DNA of 64,000 bases from GCA-2401155 sp045047085 (GTDB lineage: Bacteria > Pseudomonadota > Alphaproteobacteria > Rhizobiales > Rhizobiaceae): NCBI GenBank assembly GCA_045047085.1, contig JASFYT010000055.1, positions 1 through 64,000 on the forward strand. The letters run 5' to 3'. Position numbers and translations under genes: made by a program. Positions 42,719-51,933 of this stretch are shown piece by piece. Position 1 is the stretch's first letter, and each line of letters starts with the position of its first letter. The notes under the pieces were generated by a model. That model had not been told where the DNA came from. It saw only the letters and a list, made by a program, of their open reading frames with translations, and made no database searches.

Positions 42719-42830
42719 TTTCTTCTCACTGCGTATCCTCGACATTCTAAGTTGCACGTCTTCGACATGACGTTCGGGCCTGCAAATGCGAGGCGCAACT
42801 AGCGCCGGGCGGCACTTTACCGCCTTAAGA
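42719..42830 (+). repeat. Intergenic repeat family, copy C
   Basis: Starts right after the PfkB stop: TTCTTCTCACTGCGTATCC, GTCTTCGACATGACG, TCGGGCCTGC, then the palindromes GGCGCAACTAGCGCC and GGCGGCACTTTACCGCC. It aligns with 16451-16560 over most of its length and shares ends with the minus-strand copy at 13800-13866. It lies between convergent pfkB-like and mutS genes. Confidence 0.75.
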
Positions 42831-42850
42831 GGTCTCACGGGAATGTGGAA

Positions 42851-45544
42851 CTATTGTTCTTTGGCCTTTGCTTTCAACTCGTAGAGCAAATCATGGGCTT
42901 GGCGTGGGGTTAGTTCGTCGGGACTGATGGCGTCGATGGTTTCTTTTAACGCACTGATAGCGGTTGATTTGGTTGGGGTTGATTTTTGTTCGATGGAAAA
43001 TAACGGTAAATCATCGACCAGTTTGGCAGCGGAATTATTGCGCTCGGCGTTTTCCAACTGATCGAGAACATCGCGTGCACGGGCAATAACCGGATCGGGC
43101 AGGCCCGCAAGTTTTGCCACCTGAATGCCGTAAGAACGATCAGCTGCACCCGGCACGACTTCATGCAGAAAGATAACATCGCCTTTCCATTCTTTCACTT
43201 TTAATGTGACGTTGGAAAGGCGTTCCAGCGGTTCGGAAAGAGCCGTCAATTCATGGTAGTGGGTGGCGAAAAGTGTGCGGGATTTGTTGCCCTCATGGAG
43301 ATGCTCGATGGCAGCCCATGCAATGGAGAGGCCGTCAAAAGTAGCGGTGCCGCGCCCGATTTCATCGAGAATAACCAGCGAGCGTTCACCTGCCTGATTG
43401 AGGATTGCTGCGGTTTCTACCATCTCCACCATGAAAGTCGAACGTCCTCGTGCCAAATCATCAGCAGCACCAACACGTGAGAATAACCGGTCAACGACGC
43501 CGATATGGGCGCTTTCAGCCGGTACGAAACATCCTGTCTGCGCGAGAATGGCAATCAGTGCATTTTGTCTTAGGAAGGTAGATTTACCGCCCATATTGGG
43601 GCCAGTAAGCAACCAAATATGGCCGGATTTTCCATTGTCGAGCGGACCGATATCGCAATCATTGGCAACAAATGGATTGGAACCGTCATTGGTTAGCACT
43701 TGCTCAACTACAGGATGGCGGGCTTTTTGCAAATTGAAAGCGAGGCTTTCATCTACGAGAGGGCGACAATAATCTCGTGCGTCCGCAAGTGTGCCGAATG
43801 CCTGACTTACATCGAGTATTGCCAATGCACTGGATGCCAATTTTATTGCGTCTGCGTGGTTGAGGATTTCTACCAGTAACTTATCAAAAATTTCGAATTC
43901 AATTTGTAGGGCGCGACCGGCTGCGTTGGCGATTTTTGTTTCGATGTCTGCCAAATCGGTGGTGGTGAAGCGCATGACATTGGCAAGCGTTTGGCGATGG
44001 ATGAACCTTGCCTTTGCTTCGTCATTGGTTAGTGCGTCTGAGTTCTGGGCCGTCACTTCAATGAAATAACCGAGCACATTGTTGTGCTTGATCTTAAGGC
44101 CCTTTACACTGGTTTCCTGAGCATATTCTGCTTGCATTCCAGCGATGACGCGGCGGCTTTCATCGCGTAATGTGCGTAACTCATCCAATTCGTCATTATA
44201 ACCGGCGCGTACGAAACCGCCGTCGCGCTTTAACAATCCAAGCTCATCAGAAAGAGCGAGGTTAAGATGTTCCATCAGGGAGTTTGGCAATTGCCTTAGA
44301 TGATTTTGCGCTTCGCTTAGTTCCGCTGGTAGCTCTTGCCCTTCAAGACTTGCGGCGATCTCGTGGGCTGCATTTACGCCACGCGCAATGACGCCCATGT
44401 CGCGTGGGCCGCCCCGATTCAGCGCTAACCGTGATAATGCTCGTGGCATATCGGGGCAGTGGTTGAGCATGTCGCACAATGCGCGGCAATAGGTGCCTTC
44501 TCGGGTGAAAAACTCGACGGAATCCAACCGGATATTTATCCGCTTCGCATTAGTCAATGGGCTCATTAAGCGGGTAGCCAATAGTCTGCCGCCAACGCCG
44601 GTGACAGTTTTATCGATGGCAGAAATCAAACTGCCCTTTTTTTTGCCGGAAAGAGTTTTGGTGAGTTCGAGGTTAGCCCGTGTTGCCGCATCGATGAACA
44701 TGGTGTCGCTGGAAGCTTCACGCGTGGGGCGGGTGAGGGCAGGGCGTTCGCCGATCTGAGTTTTTTCCACATAAGCAAGCAGGGCACCAGCGGCAGATAG
44801 TTCTGCACGGTTAAAATTTCCAAACCCGTCCAGTGTTTTGACTTGATAGAAATCTATCATGCGTTCGACAGCGCTTTGACTATCGAAGAGGTTGGATGGC
44901 AAAGGCGAAAGAGCACCGTTTTGCAGTTCGACAATCTGCCGATAATCTGGGTCCTGCAACATGGTATCAGGCAGGATTAATTCGCGCGGGTCGATGCGTG
45001 CTAAGGCTGTGCCGAGTTCTGAAACAGTTAACGGCTGAATGCGAAAGTCTCCGGTAGAAAGCTCAATCCATGCGAGTGCCAGCTCGTCTTTGCGCTCGCC
45101 TTTGCGCACTCTGCCGATGGCTGCAAGGAAACTGGATTGGGACGGGTCGAGCAACTTTTCTTCGGTGATTGTACCGGGGGTTACCAGACGTACCACGTCG
45201 CGTTTTACAACGGATTTGGCGCCGCGCTTTTTTGCTTCAGCTGGGTTTTCCAATTGTTCGCAAACGGCGACGCGGTAGCCAAGCCCGATCAGTCTGTTGA
45301 GGTAGTCTTCAGCGGCATGAACAGGCACGCCGCACATGGGAATATCCTCGCCCAAGTGCTTGCCACGTTTGGTGAGTGTGATGCCGAGTGCTTTCGATGC
45401 TTTTACCGCATCGGCGAAAAACAGCTCGTAGAAATCGCCCATCCGATAGAATAGAAGCGAGTCTGGATTGGCCGCTTTAATTTCAACGAATTGCTCCATC
45501 ATTGGAGTGGCCTTGTGGCCGGATGCCTTATTTTTGTCGCTCAA
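42851..45544 (-). CDS. mutS: DNA mismatch repair protein MutS
   Basis: An 897-residue MutS1. The mismatch-binding N-terminus includes FYRMGDFYELFFADA (the Phe-x-Glu motif is in MGDFYE) near residue 33. Connector, core and clamp domains follow, then the ATPase: LLTGPNMGGKSTFLRQ near residue 645, STFMVEM, VILDEIGRGTATFDGLSIAWA near 725 and TLFATHYHELT. It recognises mismatches and recruits MutL. Length and ending (DLLYELKAKAKE) are normal. Divergent or separate from olsB, whose 5' region lies beyond 46478. Confidence 0.98.
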   Translation of the reverse strand: MSDKNKASGHKATPMMEQFVEIKAANPDSLLFYRMGDFYELFFADAVKASKALGITLTKRGKHLGEDIPMCGVPVHAAEDYLNRLIGLGYRVAVCEQLENPAEAKKRGAKSVVKRDVVRLVTPGTITEEKLLDPSQSSFLAAIGRVRKGERKDELALAWIELSTGDFRIQPLTVSELGTALARIDPRELILPDTMLQDPDYRQIVELQNGALSPLPSNLFDSQSAVERMIDFYQVKTLDGFGNFNRAELSAAGALLAYVEKTQIGERPALTRPTREASSDTMFIDAATRANLELTKTLSGKKKGSLISAIDKTVTGVGGRLLATRLMSPLTNAKRINIRLDSVEFFTREGTYCRALCDMLNHCPDMPRALSRLALNRGGPRDMGVIARGVNAAHEIAASLEGQELPAELSEAQNHLRQLPNSLMEHLNLALSDELGLLKRDGGFVRAGYNDELDELRTLRDESRRVIAGMQAEYAQETSVKGLKIKHNNVLGYFIEVTAQNSDALTNDEAKARFIHRQTLANVMRFTTTDLADIETKIANAAGRALQIEFEIFDKLLVEILNHADAIKLASSALAILDVSQAFGTLADARDYCRPLVDESLAFNLQKARHPVVEQVLTNDGSNPFVANDCDIGPLDNGKSGHIWLLTGPNMGGKSTFLRQNALIAILAQTGCFVPAESAHIGVVDRLFSRVGAADDLARGRSTFMVEMVETAAILNQAGERSLVILDEIGRGTATFDGLSIAWAAIEHLHEGNKSRTLFATHYHELTALSEPLERLSNVTLKVKEWKGDVIFLHEVVPGAADRSYGIQVAKLAGLPDPVIARARDVLDQLENAERNNSAAKLVDDLPLFSIEQKSTPTKSTAISALKETIDAISPDELTPRQAHDLLYELKAKAKEQ

Positions 45545-45617
45545 TTAAGCGTCCCCATTTCGCGAAACCTATAATTGGAACAAGATTCCCGAATGCGACA
45601 TAATAAGCAAGTAAAAC

Positions 45618-46478
45618 TCAATCCTGGGCGGACATATCACCAGCGGATTTATGGCGGCTGGCGTCAATTCCGTAATAGTTTAGATAGCGCGGGGCTATGT
45701 TTTCCACGGGAAGGATAATCAGCACGTCAATGGTACCAAAATGTTCGTCGAGGACTGCCTGACTACCAACCATCGCGCCCACACGCAGATATCCTTTGAT
45801 GAGCGGGGGAAGAGTGCGAAGCACGGCGCGCGGGTCCAATTGTTCAGCGGGAACGCGGTCCATGTCGATGATTTTTTCTGATGGTAGCCCGGGAAATGCT
45901 CTGATTTGCCATTCGTCACCGGCGCGGAAATTATGGTGCAGGTAGCTCAACTCTTGTTCAATTTTTTTGGGATCTGTAACGCTGAACGATGCACAGCCAA
46001 ACATCACGTCGCAATTGTGTTGCAGGAAATAGGACCAAGTGCCGTGCCATAATAGTTCGATGGTGCGTTTGGTTCTAAATTCCGGACGGACGCAGGAGCG
46101 CCCAAGTTCGAGGAATTTTTTGGATTTATGCCGTTCTAATAGCAGTGCAATATCGAACTCTCGGGCAGTGTAAAACCCTTTGTTTTTTTCTGCAATTTCC
46201 TGGCGTAATAATCGATAAGTGCCTGCAATATTTCGTTTGTCTTCCAGCACCAGCAGGTGGTCGCAAATTCCGTCGAATTCATCTTTGTCGAGTTTTGTGA
46301 AGCGTTGGCCTATACTCGGAACTGCCGACATTTCATTGTAAAAAACTTCATAGCGCAAGGCCTGAAGTTTTCGAATTTCCATGTTGGAATTTGCCAGCCG
46401 AACGGACAATTTGCCGAGATTTCCGGAAACGGATTCCGCCGTTTCATTGAAAGGGAATTTTTTTAATAATGCCGCCAT
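45618..46478 (-). CDS. olsB: Ornithine-acyl-ACP N-acyltransferase (OlsB-like, GNAT fold)
   Basis: A 286-residue acyltransferase resembling OlsB, the first enzyme of ornithine-lipid synthesis, which adds a 3-hydroxyacyl chain to ornithine. It shows LQALRYEVFYNEM near residue 39, DEFDGICDHLLVLE near 66, FLELGRSCVRPEFRTKRTIELLWHG near 120 and LPPLIKGYLRVGA near 226. It is cytoplasmic or membrane-associated. olsA is not in the window, so the second step must be encoded elsewhere. Named by family resemblance. Confidence 0.87.
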   Translation of the reverse strand: MAALLKKFPFNETAESVSGNLGKLSVRLANSNMEIRKLQALRYEVFYNEMSAVPSIGQRFTKLDKDEFDGICDHLLVLEDKRNIAGTYRLLRQEIAEKNKGFYTAREFDIALLLERHKSKKFLELGRSCVRPEFRTKRTIELLWHGTWSYFLQHNCDVMFGCASFSVTDPKKIEQELSYLHHNFRAGDEWQIRAFPGLPSEKIIDMDRVPAEQLDPRAVLRTLPPLIKGYLRVGAMVGSQAVLDEHFGTIDVLIILPVENIAPRYLNYYGIDASRHKSAGDMSAQD

Positions 46479-46562
46479 ACCACTACCCTAAAGATCATTG
46501 TCAAATCATACAGGTTATTTCTGACTTGTATGATTTATCTGTGACATCTGAATGACGGAGAA

Positions 46563-47135
46563 TTATTGGGTCAGTATAAGGGTGCCCTGATTGACTTCAT
46601 ATTTCTTCAAGCGGTTGAGGAAAGTCATGCCGAGAAGAATGACGTTCAGCGATGTATCTCTGGAGACGAGCGCACGGACGTCTCGTACAACAACCCGGCC
46701 GATTTCGATTTCCTTGATCATCGTCATGGCCGCTTTGGTGGGGCCATTGGCGGTTTGCACTGTGTATTTAAAATCAGACTGGCTCAGATAAATGCCCATT
46801 TTATATGCGGTGGATTCGTTGATGGCAACTGCTGAAGCGCCCGTATCCACCAGTACATCTGAGCGATAACCGTTTAGTCTGGCGTTGGCGATGAATTGGC
46901 CTCGGGGGCCCAGTTTTATTCGGGCCTCCTTACCGAGGTATGGATTGTGACCAGTGACAACCTTGGGGATAGGGCGTGAAGTTGATACGGGACTGGCAGT
47001 TGTATTACGGGCATTTAATTCTTGGGTGGGAGCGTTTGCAGCTTGGCCTGCTCTTTCCTCATAGCGGTCCAAAATTTTGGGAATCTCGGTCGCGAGGCCA
47101 CCAATTATCAAGGCTCCAAACAGGTAACGCCACAT
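46563..47135 (-). CDS. Membrane-anchored retropepsin-like aspartic protease (TIGR02281 type)
   Basis: A 190-residue protein with one N-terminal membrane segment (MWRYLFGALIIGGLATEI), a variable linker, and a clan AA protease domain containing the single catalytic motif VLVDTGASAVAIN near residue 105 and a hydrophobic FLNRLKKYEVNQGTLIL end. One DTG per chain implies a dimer. The periplasmic substrate is unknown. The ATG at 47135 was preferred over a TTG eight codons upstream, both with weak SDs. A perfect TTAA-N7-TTAA box lies about 95 bp upstream. Confidence 0.85.
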   Translation of the reverse strand: MWRYLFGALIIGGLATEIPKILDRYEERAGQAANAPTQELNARNTTASPVSTSRPIPKVVTGHNPYLGKEARIKLGPRGQFIANARLNGYRSDVLVDTGASAVAINESTAYKMGIYLSQSDFKYTVQTANGPTKAAMTMIKEIEIGRVVVRDVRALVSRDTSLNVILLGMTFLNRLKKYEVNQGTLILTQ

Positions 47136-47228
47136 AGATATGATCCAGAATTTGAACAAAGTCAGGATGAAATTAGCAAGAATATGCTAATATTGCTGTA
47201 AAACCGGCTGACAAATTGAATGTTCAGG

Positions 47229-47243
47229 TTAATCGGTGGTTAA
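47229..47243. promoter_or_regulatory. CtrA-like box upstream of the aspartic protease gene
   Basis: TTAA-TCGGTGG-TTAA, a perfect TTAA-N7-TTAA, between upp and the protease gene. On the minus strand it reads TTAACCACCGATTAACC, close to the full CtrA consensus with TTAACC half-sites. Confidence 0.5.
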
Positions 47244-47269
47244 CTCTGATAGGCAGTGCATCTCTGCTT

Positions 47270-47899
47270 CTATTTGGTGCCATACATTCTGTCACCGGCA
47301 TCGCCTAGGCCCGGAACAATGTAGCCTTTGTCGTTCAGCTTTTCGTCAATTGATGCGGTGAAAATTGGTACATCGGGTAGGGCTTTCTGAAAGGCTTCGA
47401 TGCCTTCAGGAGCAGCGAGCAGGCAGAGAAAACGGATATTGTTGGCTCCGCGTTCCTTGAGCTTTTCTATTGCCATGGTGGCAGAGTTTGCAGTGGCAAG
47501 CATAGGGTCAACCACGATTACCATGCGGTCTGCGATGTCGTCGGGCGCTTTGAAATAATATTCTATTGCCTCCAGAGTTTCGTGGTCACGGTATAACCCC
47601 ACATGAGCGACACGGGCAGACGGGACCAGTTCGAGCATGCCTTCCAGCAGGCCGTTTCCAGCACGAAGGATGGAGGCAAAAACCAGTTTTTTACCTGCGA
47701 TTACGGGTGCTTCCATTTCCTGCATCGGGGTTTCTATGTGCTTGGTGGTAAGGCCTAGGTCGCGTGTCACCTCGTAACAAAGCAAGAGCGAAATTTCCTT
47801 CAACAAGCGGCGGAATCCGGCGGTGGAGGTGCCCTTATCCCTCATCAGGGTGAGTTTGTGCTGAACGAGGGGATGATTGACGACGGTGAGATTTTTCAT
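47270..47899 (-). CDS. upp: Uracil phosphoribosyltransferase
   Basis: A 209-residue UPRT that converts uracil and PRPP to UMP. Start MKNLTVVNHPLVQHKLTLMRD, LVFASILRAGNGLLEGMLELVPSARVAHVGLYRD near residue 72, the PRPP loop VVDPMLATANSA near 130 and the uracil-binding end YIVPGLGDAGDRMYGTK are all present. Last gene of the deoB-add-upp salvage run; 53 bp separate it from add. Confidence 0.97.
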   Translation of the reverse strand: MKNLTVVNHPLVQHKLTLMRDKGTSTAGFRRLLKEISLLLCYEVTRDLGLTTKHIETPMQEMEAPVIAGKKLVFASILRAGNGLLEGMLELVPSARVAHVGLYRDHETLEAIEYYFKAPDDIADRMVIVVDPMLATANSATMAIEKLKERGANNIRFLCLLAAPEGIEAFQKALPDVPIFTASIDEKLNDKGYIVPGLGDAGDRMYGTK

Positions 47900-47952
47900 G
47901 GGGTTTTAGAACCTACTGGCTTACAAAAAAGATACTAAAACCATTATAACCC

Positions 47953-48921
47953 TTATTGGGTACATTTCTCAAGCAAACGCTTGCGGGTTTCCCCATCTAC
48001 GAAGGCGGCCTCAATGGCTGTTATTGTGAATCCGAGTAATTCCTCATCATTATAGCCGAAGCATTTTTGAGCGATTTCATATTCTCGCTCTAAGCTGGTG
48101 TGGAAATAAGGCGGGTCGTCGGAATTGAGGGTCATTTTGCAACCGGCTTCATCGAGCGCTCTAAAGGGATGGGACTTGAAATCAGGAAAGACTTCAAGCG
48201 AGATATTGGAGCCGGGGCAAGCTTCAAGCACGAGGCCTTCTTCGGCGATGCGTTCAACTAGCGTCGGGTCTTCGATGGCACGTACCCCGTGACCGATGCG
48301 GGTAATGCCCCAATGATCGATGGCATTGCGAACGCTTTCGGCCCCGCAAAGTTCACCTGCGTGCCCTGTTAGGCCAAGGCCAGCGTCTTTAGCGATGGCA
48401 AAGGCCTTTGCAAATTCCTTGTGGTTGCCGACGCGTTCATCACCTGCAATGCCAAACCCGGTTACCAGTTTGTGGGGAAATTTGGCCACATCAAGGGCTG
48501 CTTGTTCAACAGCTTCAATGCCTTCATGGCGTACACCAACGACGATGATGCGTCCTTCGATACCGCTGTTGGAATTTGCAGTATCAATTCCGGAAGCAAT
48601 AGCGGAAATCAGTTCACTATAGGTGCAACCGATGCGTGCAGCGTGGTCAGGAGAGGCGAATATTTCGCCATAGATGCAATCCTGCACGGCCATTCTGCGG
48701 AATACATCATTTGCCAGATTATGGTAATCTTCAGGTGAGCGAAAAAGGCTCGCGGAGAGATCATAGGCGCCAATGAAAGAAGTGAAATCGTGCCAGATAT
48801 ATTCGTTATCGGATGAGATAATTCCGCTTACATCGACCTTATACTTTTCTGCCTGTTTCAAAACCAGCTCAGGGTGAGCGGCACCTTCAATGTGGCAGTG
48901 CAATTCAGCTTTAATGACCAT
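47953..48921 (-). CDS. add: Adenosine deaminase
   Basis: A 322-residue zinc aminohydrolase. It begins KAELHCHIEGAAHPEL with the H-x-H metal pair, followed by LTGHAGELCGAESVRNAI near residue 205 (third His and catalytic Glu), RIGHGVRAIEDP near 232 and LNSDDPPYFHTSLEREY near 283 with the catalytic Asp pair. It converts (deoxy)adenosine to (deoxy)inosine. Its ATG shares one base with the deoB stop (TAATG). Confidence 0.94.
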   Translation of the reverse strand: MVIKAELHCHIEGAAHPELVLKQAEKYKVDVSGIISSDNEYIWHDFTSFIGAYDLSASLFRSPEDYHNLANDVFRRMAVQDCIYGEIFASPDHAARIGCTYSELISAIASGIDTANSNSGIEGRIIVVGVRHEGIEAVEQAALDVAKFPHKLVTGFGIAGDERVGNHKEFAKAFAIAKDAGLGLTGHAGELCGAESVRNAIDHWGITRIGHGVRAIEDPTLVERIAEEGLVLEACPGSNISLEVFPDFKSHPFRALDEAGCKMTLNSDDPPYFHTSLEREYEIAQKCFGYNDEELLGFTITAIEAAFVDGETRKRLLEKCTQ

Positions 48922-50141
48922 TATAGGAAACTCTTGCCGTGAATGCCTGCGGGAAGGTCCAAATGTTTTGCAATTGTTTCGCCGATATCAGCGAAAGTTG
49001 GGAGCACACCGCAATAACCGGGTTCCATGCCCGGGCTCCACAACATTACCGGCACCTGTTCACGGGTGTGATCGGTTCCGGGCCATGTGGGATCATTGCC
49101 GTGATCAGCAGTGAGGATCATTAAATCTCCTTGCTGCATCTTCCCGGTGATTTCCGGCAGGCGGCTATCGAAATACTCAAGGGCTGCGGCATAACCGACC
49201 ACATCGCGAGGATGACCGTAGAGCATGTCGAAATCAACAAAATTGGTGAAGACGAAATCTCCATCCCTGGCATCTGAAATTGCTTCAAGTGTGGTATCGA
49301 ACAAAGCGGTATTGCCGTGAGCTTTACGTATATCTGTGGTGCCGCAATGAGCATAGATATCTGAAATCTTGCCGACGGCGATGACTGCGCGGCCTGCCTC
49401 TTTTGCTCTGTCGAGCAGGGTAGGTTCAGGCGGAGGCACGGAATAGTCGCGGCGGTTGCCGGTTCGTACAAAATCTTCGGGAGTTTCTCCAACAAACGGG
49501 CGGGCGATGACCCGCCCTATATCATGGGGGTCTACCAGCTTGCGGGCGATTTGGCAGATTTCCAGCAGTCGTTCCAACCCGAAATGAGTTTCATGGGCGG
49601 CGATCTGGAAGACTGAGTCAGCGGAGGTGTAGCAAATTGGTTTGCCGGAGCGGATATGTTCTTCGCCCAACTCTTTGAGAATAGGGATGCCGGATGCAGC
49701 TTTATTGCCAAGAATTCCTGGTAATTTCGCTTGGTCAACAAATTCTGTGATTAGCTCATCCGGGAAACTTGGAAATTCGGGCGGGAAATACCCCCATTCG
49801 TATGGCACCGGGACGCCGGCGATTTCCCAGTGGCCGGACGGGGTGTCCTTTCCCATGGAAACCTCTACCGCGTTGGCCCAGCGGCCATTGGTTTTGATAT
49901 TCGGATCGAAGCCAGCTGGTAACTGGCCGCAGGCCTCTAGCGCAGCAAATCCTAGCCCCAGACGCTCCATGTTTGGCACTTTTAGCGGGCCGGCGCGAAC
50001 ACCGTCTTTATTGGCCTTTCCCAAGGCGCATTGTTCGGCGATGTGGCCCAGAGTGTTTGAACCTTCATCGCCGAATTCTTTTGCATCAGGGGCACCGCCA
50101 ATGCCGAAACTATCGAGAACAAACAGATATGCTTTTGCCAT
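48921..50141 (-). CDS. deoB: Phosphopentomutase
   Basis: A 406-residue manganese enzyme of the alkaline-phosphatase superfamily interconverting (deoxy)ribose 1- and 5-phosphates. Metal and catalytic motifs: LDSFGIGGAPDA at the start, GKDTPSGHWEIAG near residue 95 (catalytic Thr in DTPSGH), NFVDFDMLYGHPRDVVGYA near 300 and LTADHGNDPTWPGTDHTRE near 345. It feeds nucleoside sugars into central metabolism. First gene of the salvage operon; divergent from the PhnD-like gene. Confidence 0.97.
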   Translation of the reverse strand: MAKAYLFVLDSFGIGGAPDAKEFGDEGSNTLGHIAEQCALGKANKDGVRAGPLKVPNMERLGLGFAALEACGQLPAGFDPNIKTNGRWANAVEVSMGKDTPSGHWEIAGVPVPYEWGYFPPEFPSFPDELITEFVDQAKLPGILGNKAASGIPILKELGEEHIRSGKPICYTSADSVFQIAAHETHFGLERLLEICQIARKLVDPHDIGRVIARPFVGETPEDFVRTGNRRDYSVPPPEPTLLDRAKEAGRAVIAVGKISDIYAHCGTTDIRKAHGNTALFDTTLEAISDARDGDFVFTNFVDFDMLYGHPRDVVGYAAALEYFDSRLPEITGKMQQGDLMILTADHGNDPTWPGTDHTREQVPVMLWSPGMEPGYCGVLPTFADIGETIAKHLDLPAGIHGKSFL

Positions 50142-50231
50142 AAAATCAATTCATAGGTTTAAAAAGGTGATTTGTGATAGTTATTCTTCGGTGATTCATT
50201 TTACCGAATTGTCACGATAGTAGGAATTAGG

Positions 50232-51248
50232 ATGCAGAGCAATCAAGGTAGAAAAACACTTGGCTTTCGGCTGAGAACCCTAGTTCAAAAATGGGCCTTG
50301 CTGGCTATTTTGTCGCCATTGATTTTTTCCGGATCCTATGGGATTTCGAAAGCGGACTGGCGTACGGATCTTGGGGTCTTTCGGGTCGGTATTGTTGTTG
50401 GCGAGGACGTGGCGGGAAATCTTGCCAGAGTGGAACCTTTTCGTCTGGCGCTGGCAGAAGCTCTGGGTATGAAAGTGGAGATTTTTCCGGCCAGAAATAT
50501 GTCATCACTGATTGAGGCCCATCGAGGCTCCAGAATTGAATATGCGATTTATTCTGCCAGTGCGTATGCCGCAACTTGGATTTTGTGTGAATGCGTGGAA
50601 CCGCTGGTGCTACCGCTGGCGAGGGATCAAACCTCGACATTTCGTGCGGTTATTATTTCCGGGCCGTCCGGGCCTGAAAGCTTGAGCGAATTGAGCCAAG
50701 AAAATCTGACGGTGCCACGTTCGCGTGCCGTGGGTGCGCTCGAAATTGCAATGTATGAACTCGAAAAACAGGGGGTATTATCGGGAGAGACGTTTGAAGG
50801 GAAGGTAACGTCCTCGGAACAAGCCGTGAAATCTGTGTTCGAGGGGACGTCTGGCGCGATGCTGGGATGGAGTTCCATGATTGGAGATAGTTTATCCGGG
50901 TATTCACGGGGCAGCCTAAGGGCATTGGCGGACGCTAATGGCGGGGACGCTACAGGCTATAAAATTATTTGGCAGTCTTCGGATATTCCGCATCCTCCAC
51001 ATGCTATACGCAAAAACCTTTCCGCTGAGGCAAAACGAATATTGCGGGGAACCCTACAACAGATGTTTTTGGCAGACCCGAGCGCTTATGATTCAATTGA
51101 GTTGCAATATGGCGGCGGGTTTGAAGTTGCCCGGCACGAACAGTTTTCATCTATGCTTGATTTTGTTCGGGCAAAAAGCGGGATAAAAGATGCTTCCAGC
51201 GGCGTTGCCGAAGAAGTCGCAGGCACTGGCGAGGTGCAGAAAGAATAG
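50232..51248 (+). CDS. Orphan PhnD-like periplasmic binding protein
   Basis: A 338-residue protein of the phosphate/phosphite/phosphonate-binding (PhnD/transferrin-like) family. A long N-terminal signal or anchor (hydrophobic stretch WALLAILSPLIFSGSYG, residues 21-37) is followed by FRVGIVVGEDVAGNLARVEPFRLALAEALGMKVEIFPARN near residue 50 and IEYAIYSASAYAATW near 98. No ATPase or permease genes adjoin it, so it may be a receptor or serve a distant transporter. It sits beside the pilus genes but faces toward them on the opposite strand. Ligand unknown. Confidence 0.82.
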   Translation: MQSNQGRKTLGFRLRTLVQKWALLAILSPLIFSGSYGISKADWRTDLGVFRVGIVVGEDVAGNLARVEPFRLALAEALGMKVEIFPARNMSSLIEAHRGSRIEYAIYSASAYAATWILCECVEPLVLPLARDQTSTFRAVIISGPSGPESLSELSQENLTVPRSRAVGALEIAMYELEKQGVLSGETFEGKVTSSEQAVKSVFEGTSGAMLGWSSMIGDSLSGYSRGSLRALADANGGDATGYKIIWQSSDIPHPPHAIRKNLSAEAKRILRGTLQQMFLADPSAYDSIELQYGGGFEVARHEQFSSMLDFVRAKSGIKDASSGVAEEVAGTGEVQKE

Positions 51249-51294
51249 TCTATTTCGCCAGCGCTTCGCTTGAAGCAGAATTGATGGCTCGACT

Positions 51295-51891
51295 TTATTG
51301 GATGTTGGTTTTTAAGCCAATCCTTGGACGCAGGAAAATTTCCTCTTCCATATTTATGTCAGCGCTGCTCGATTTGTCTATTTTTAGAGTTGTTCCACCT
51401 TCGAGCGTTGTTTTAGCGTAAAGGGGGGTATGTGTGGCGATAACTTTTGCAGACACCAGATAAGTGTCATCATCCATGATTTTCGCTGGTACTGTATATG
51501 GTGTGTTCGGTGCCAATGCTATCCCGGTGCCGTATGCTCGGCTCCAATCCACTGTTGCAGCGCCGGAACTAATGCTGATCTGAGTGACAATGATACCCAG
51601 TGTGTGATCATAAGGTGTCATCACGAAACTTGCAGCATCCATGATGTTATCTAGGTCCGCCTGGGTGAGGGTTTGGCTTTGGGTGATAAGGTCGCCCAGA
51701 GTACTGGATACGCGGGCCAGTTTGCGATCCACCGAGAGAGCTGTGGAAACTTCAATGGTAGCGAAAAACAATAGAATCATGATTGGCGCGATAATTGCAA
51801 ATTCAATTGCAGCGACACCGGCGACTTCTTGTTTGAACCGCTTGATCAATGCCATTGTTCTTGGCTTGATAGATTTGAATGTATTATGCAT
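51295..51891 (-). CDS. TadE/TadG-family pilus assembly protein
   Basis: A 198-residue pseudopilin-like protein. The N-terminal FKQEVAGVAAIEFAIIAPIMILLFFATIEVS (Glu at the +5-like position in AAIEFA) is the TadE hallmark and forms one membrane helix at about residues 24-48. The rest is a periplasmic beta-rich domain. Such minor pseudopilins are processed by the CpaA-type peptidase and assist Flp pilus assembly. SD AGAAGG. It lies 42 bp after another TadE gene on the same strand. Confidence 0.88.
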   Translation of the reverse strand: MHNTFKSIKPRTMALIKRFKQEVAGVAAIEFAIIAPIMILLFFATIEVSTALSVDRKLARVSSTLGDLITQSQTLTQADLDNIMDAASFVMTPYDHTLGIIVTQISISSGAATVDWSRAYGTGIALAPNTPYTVPAKIMDDDTYLVSAKVIATHTPLYAKTTLEGGTTLKIDKSSSADINMEEEIFLRPRIGLKTNIQ

Positions 51892-51933
51892 TTTATATGC
51901 CTTCTATCTGAAACAAAATGGACTGTAGGCTAT

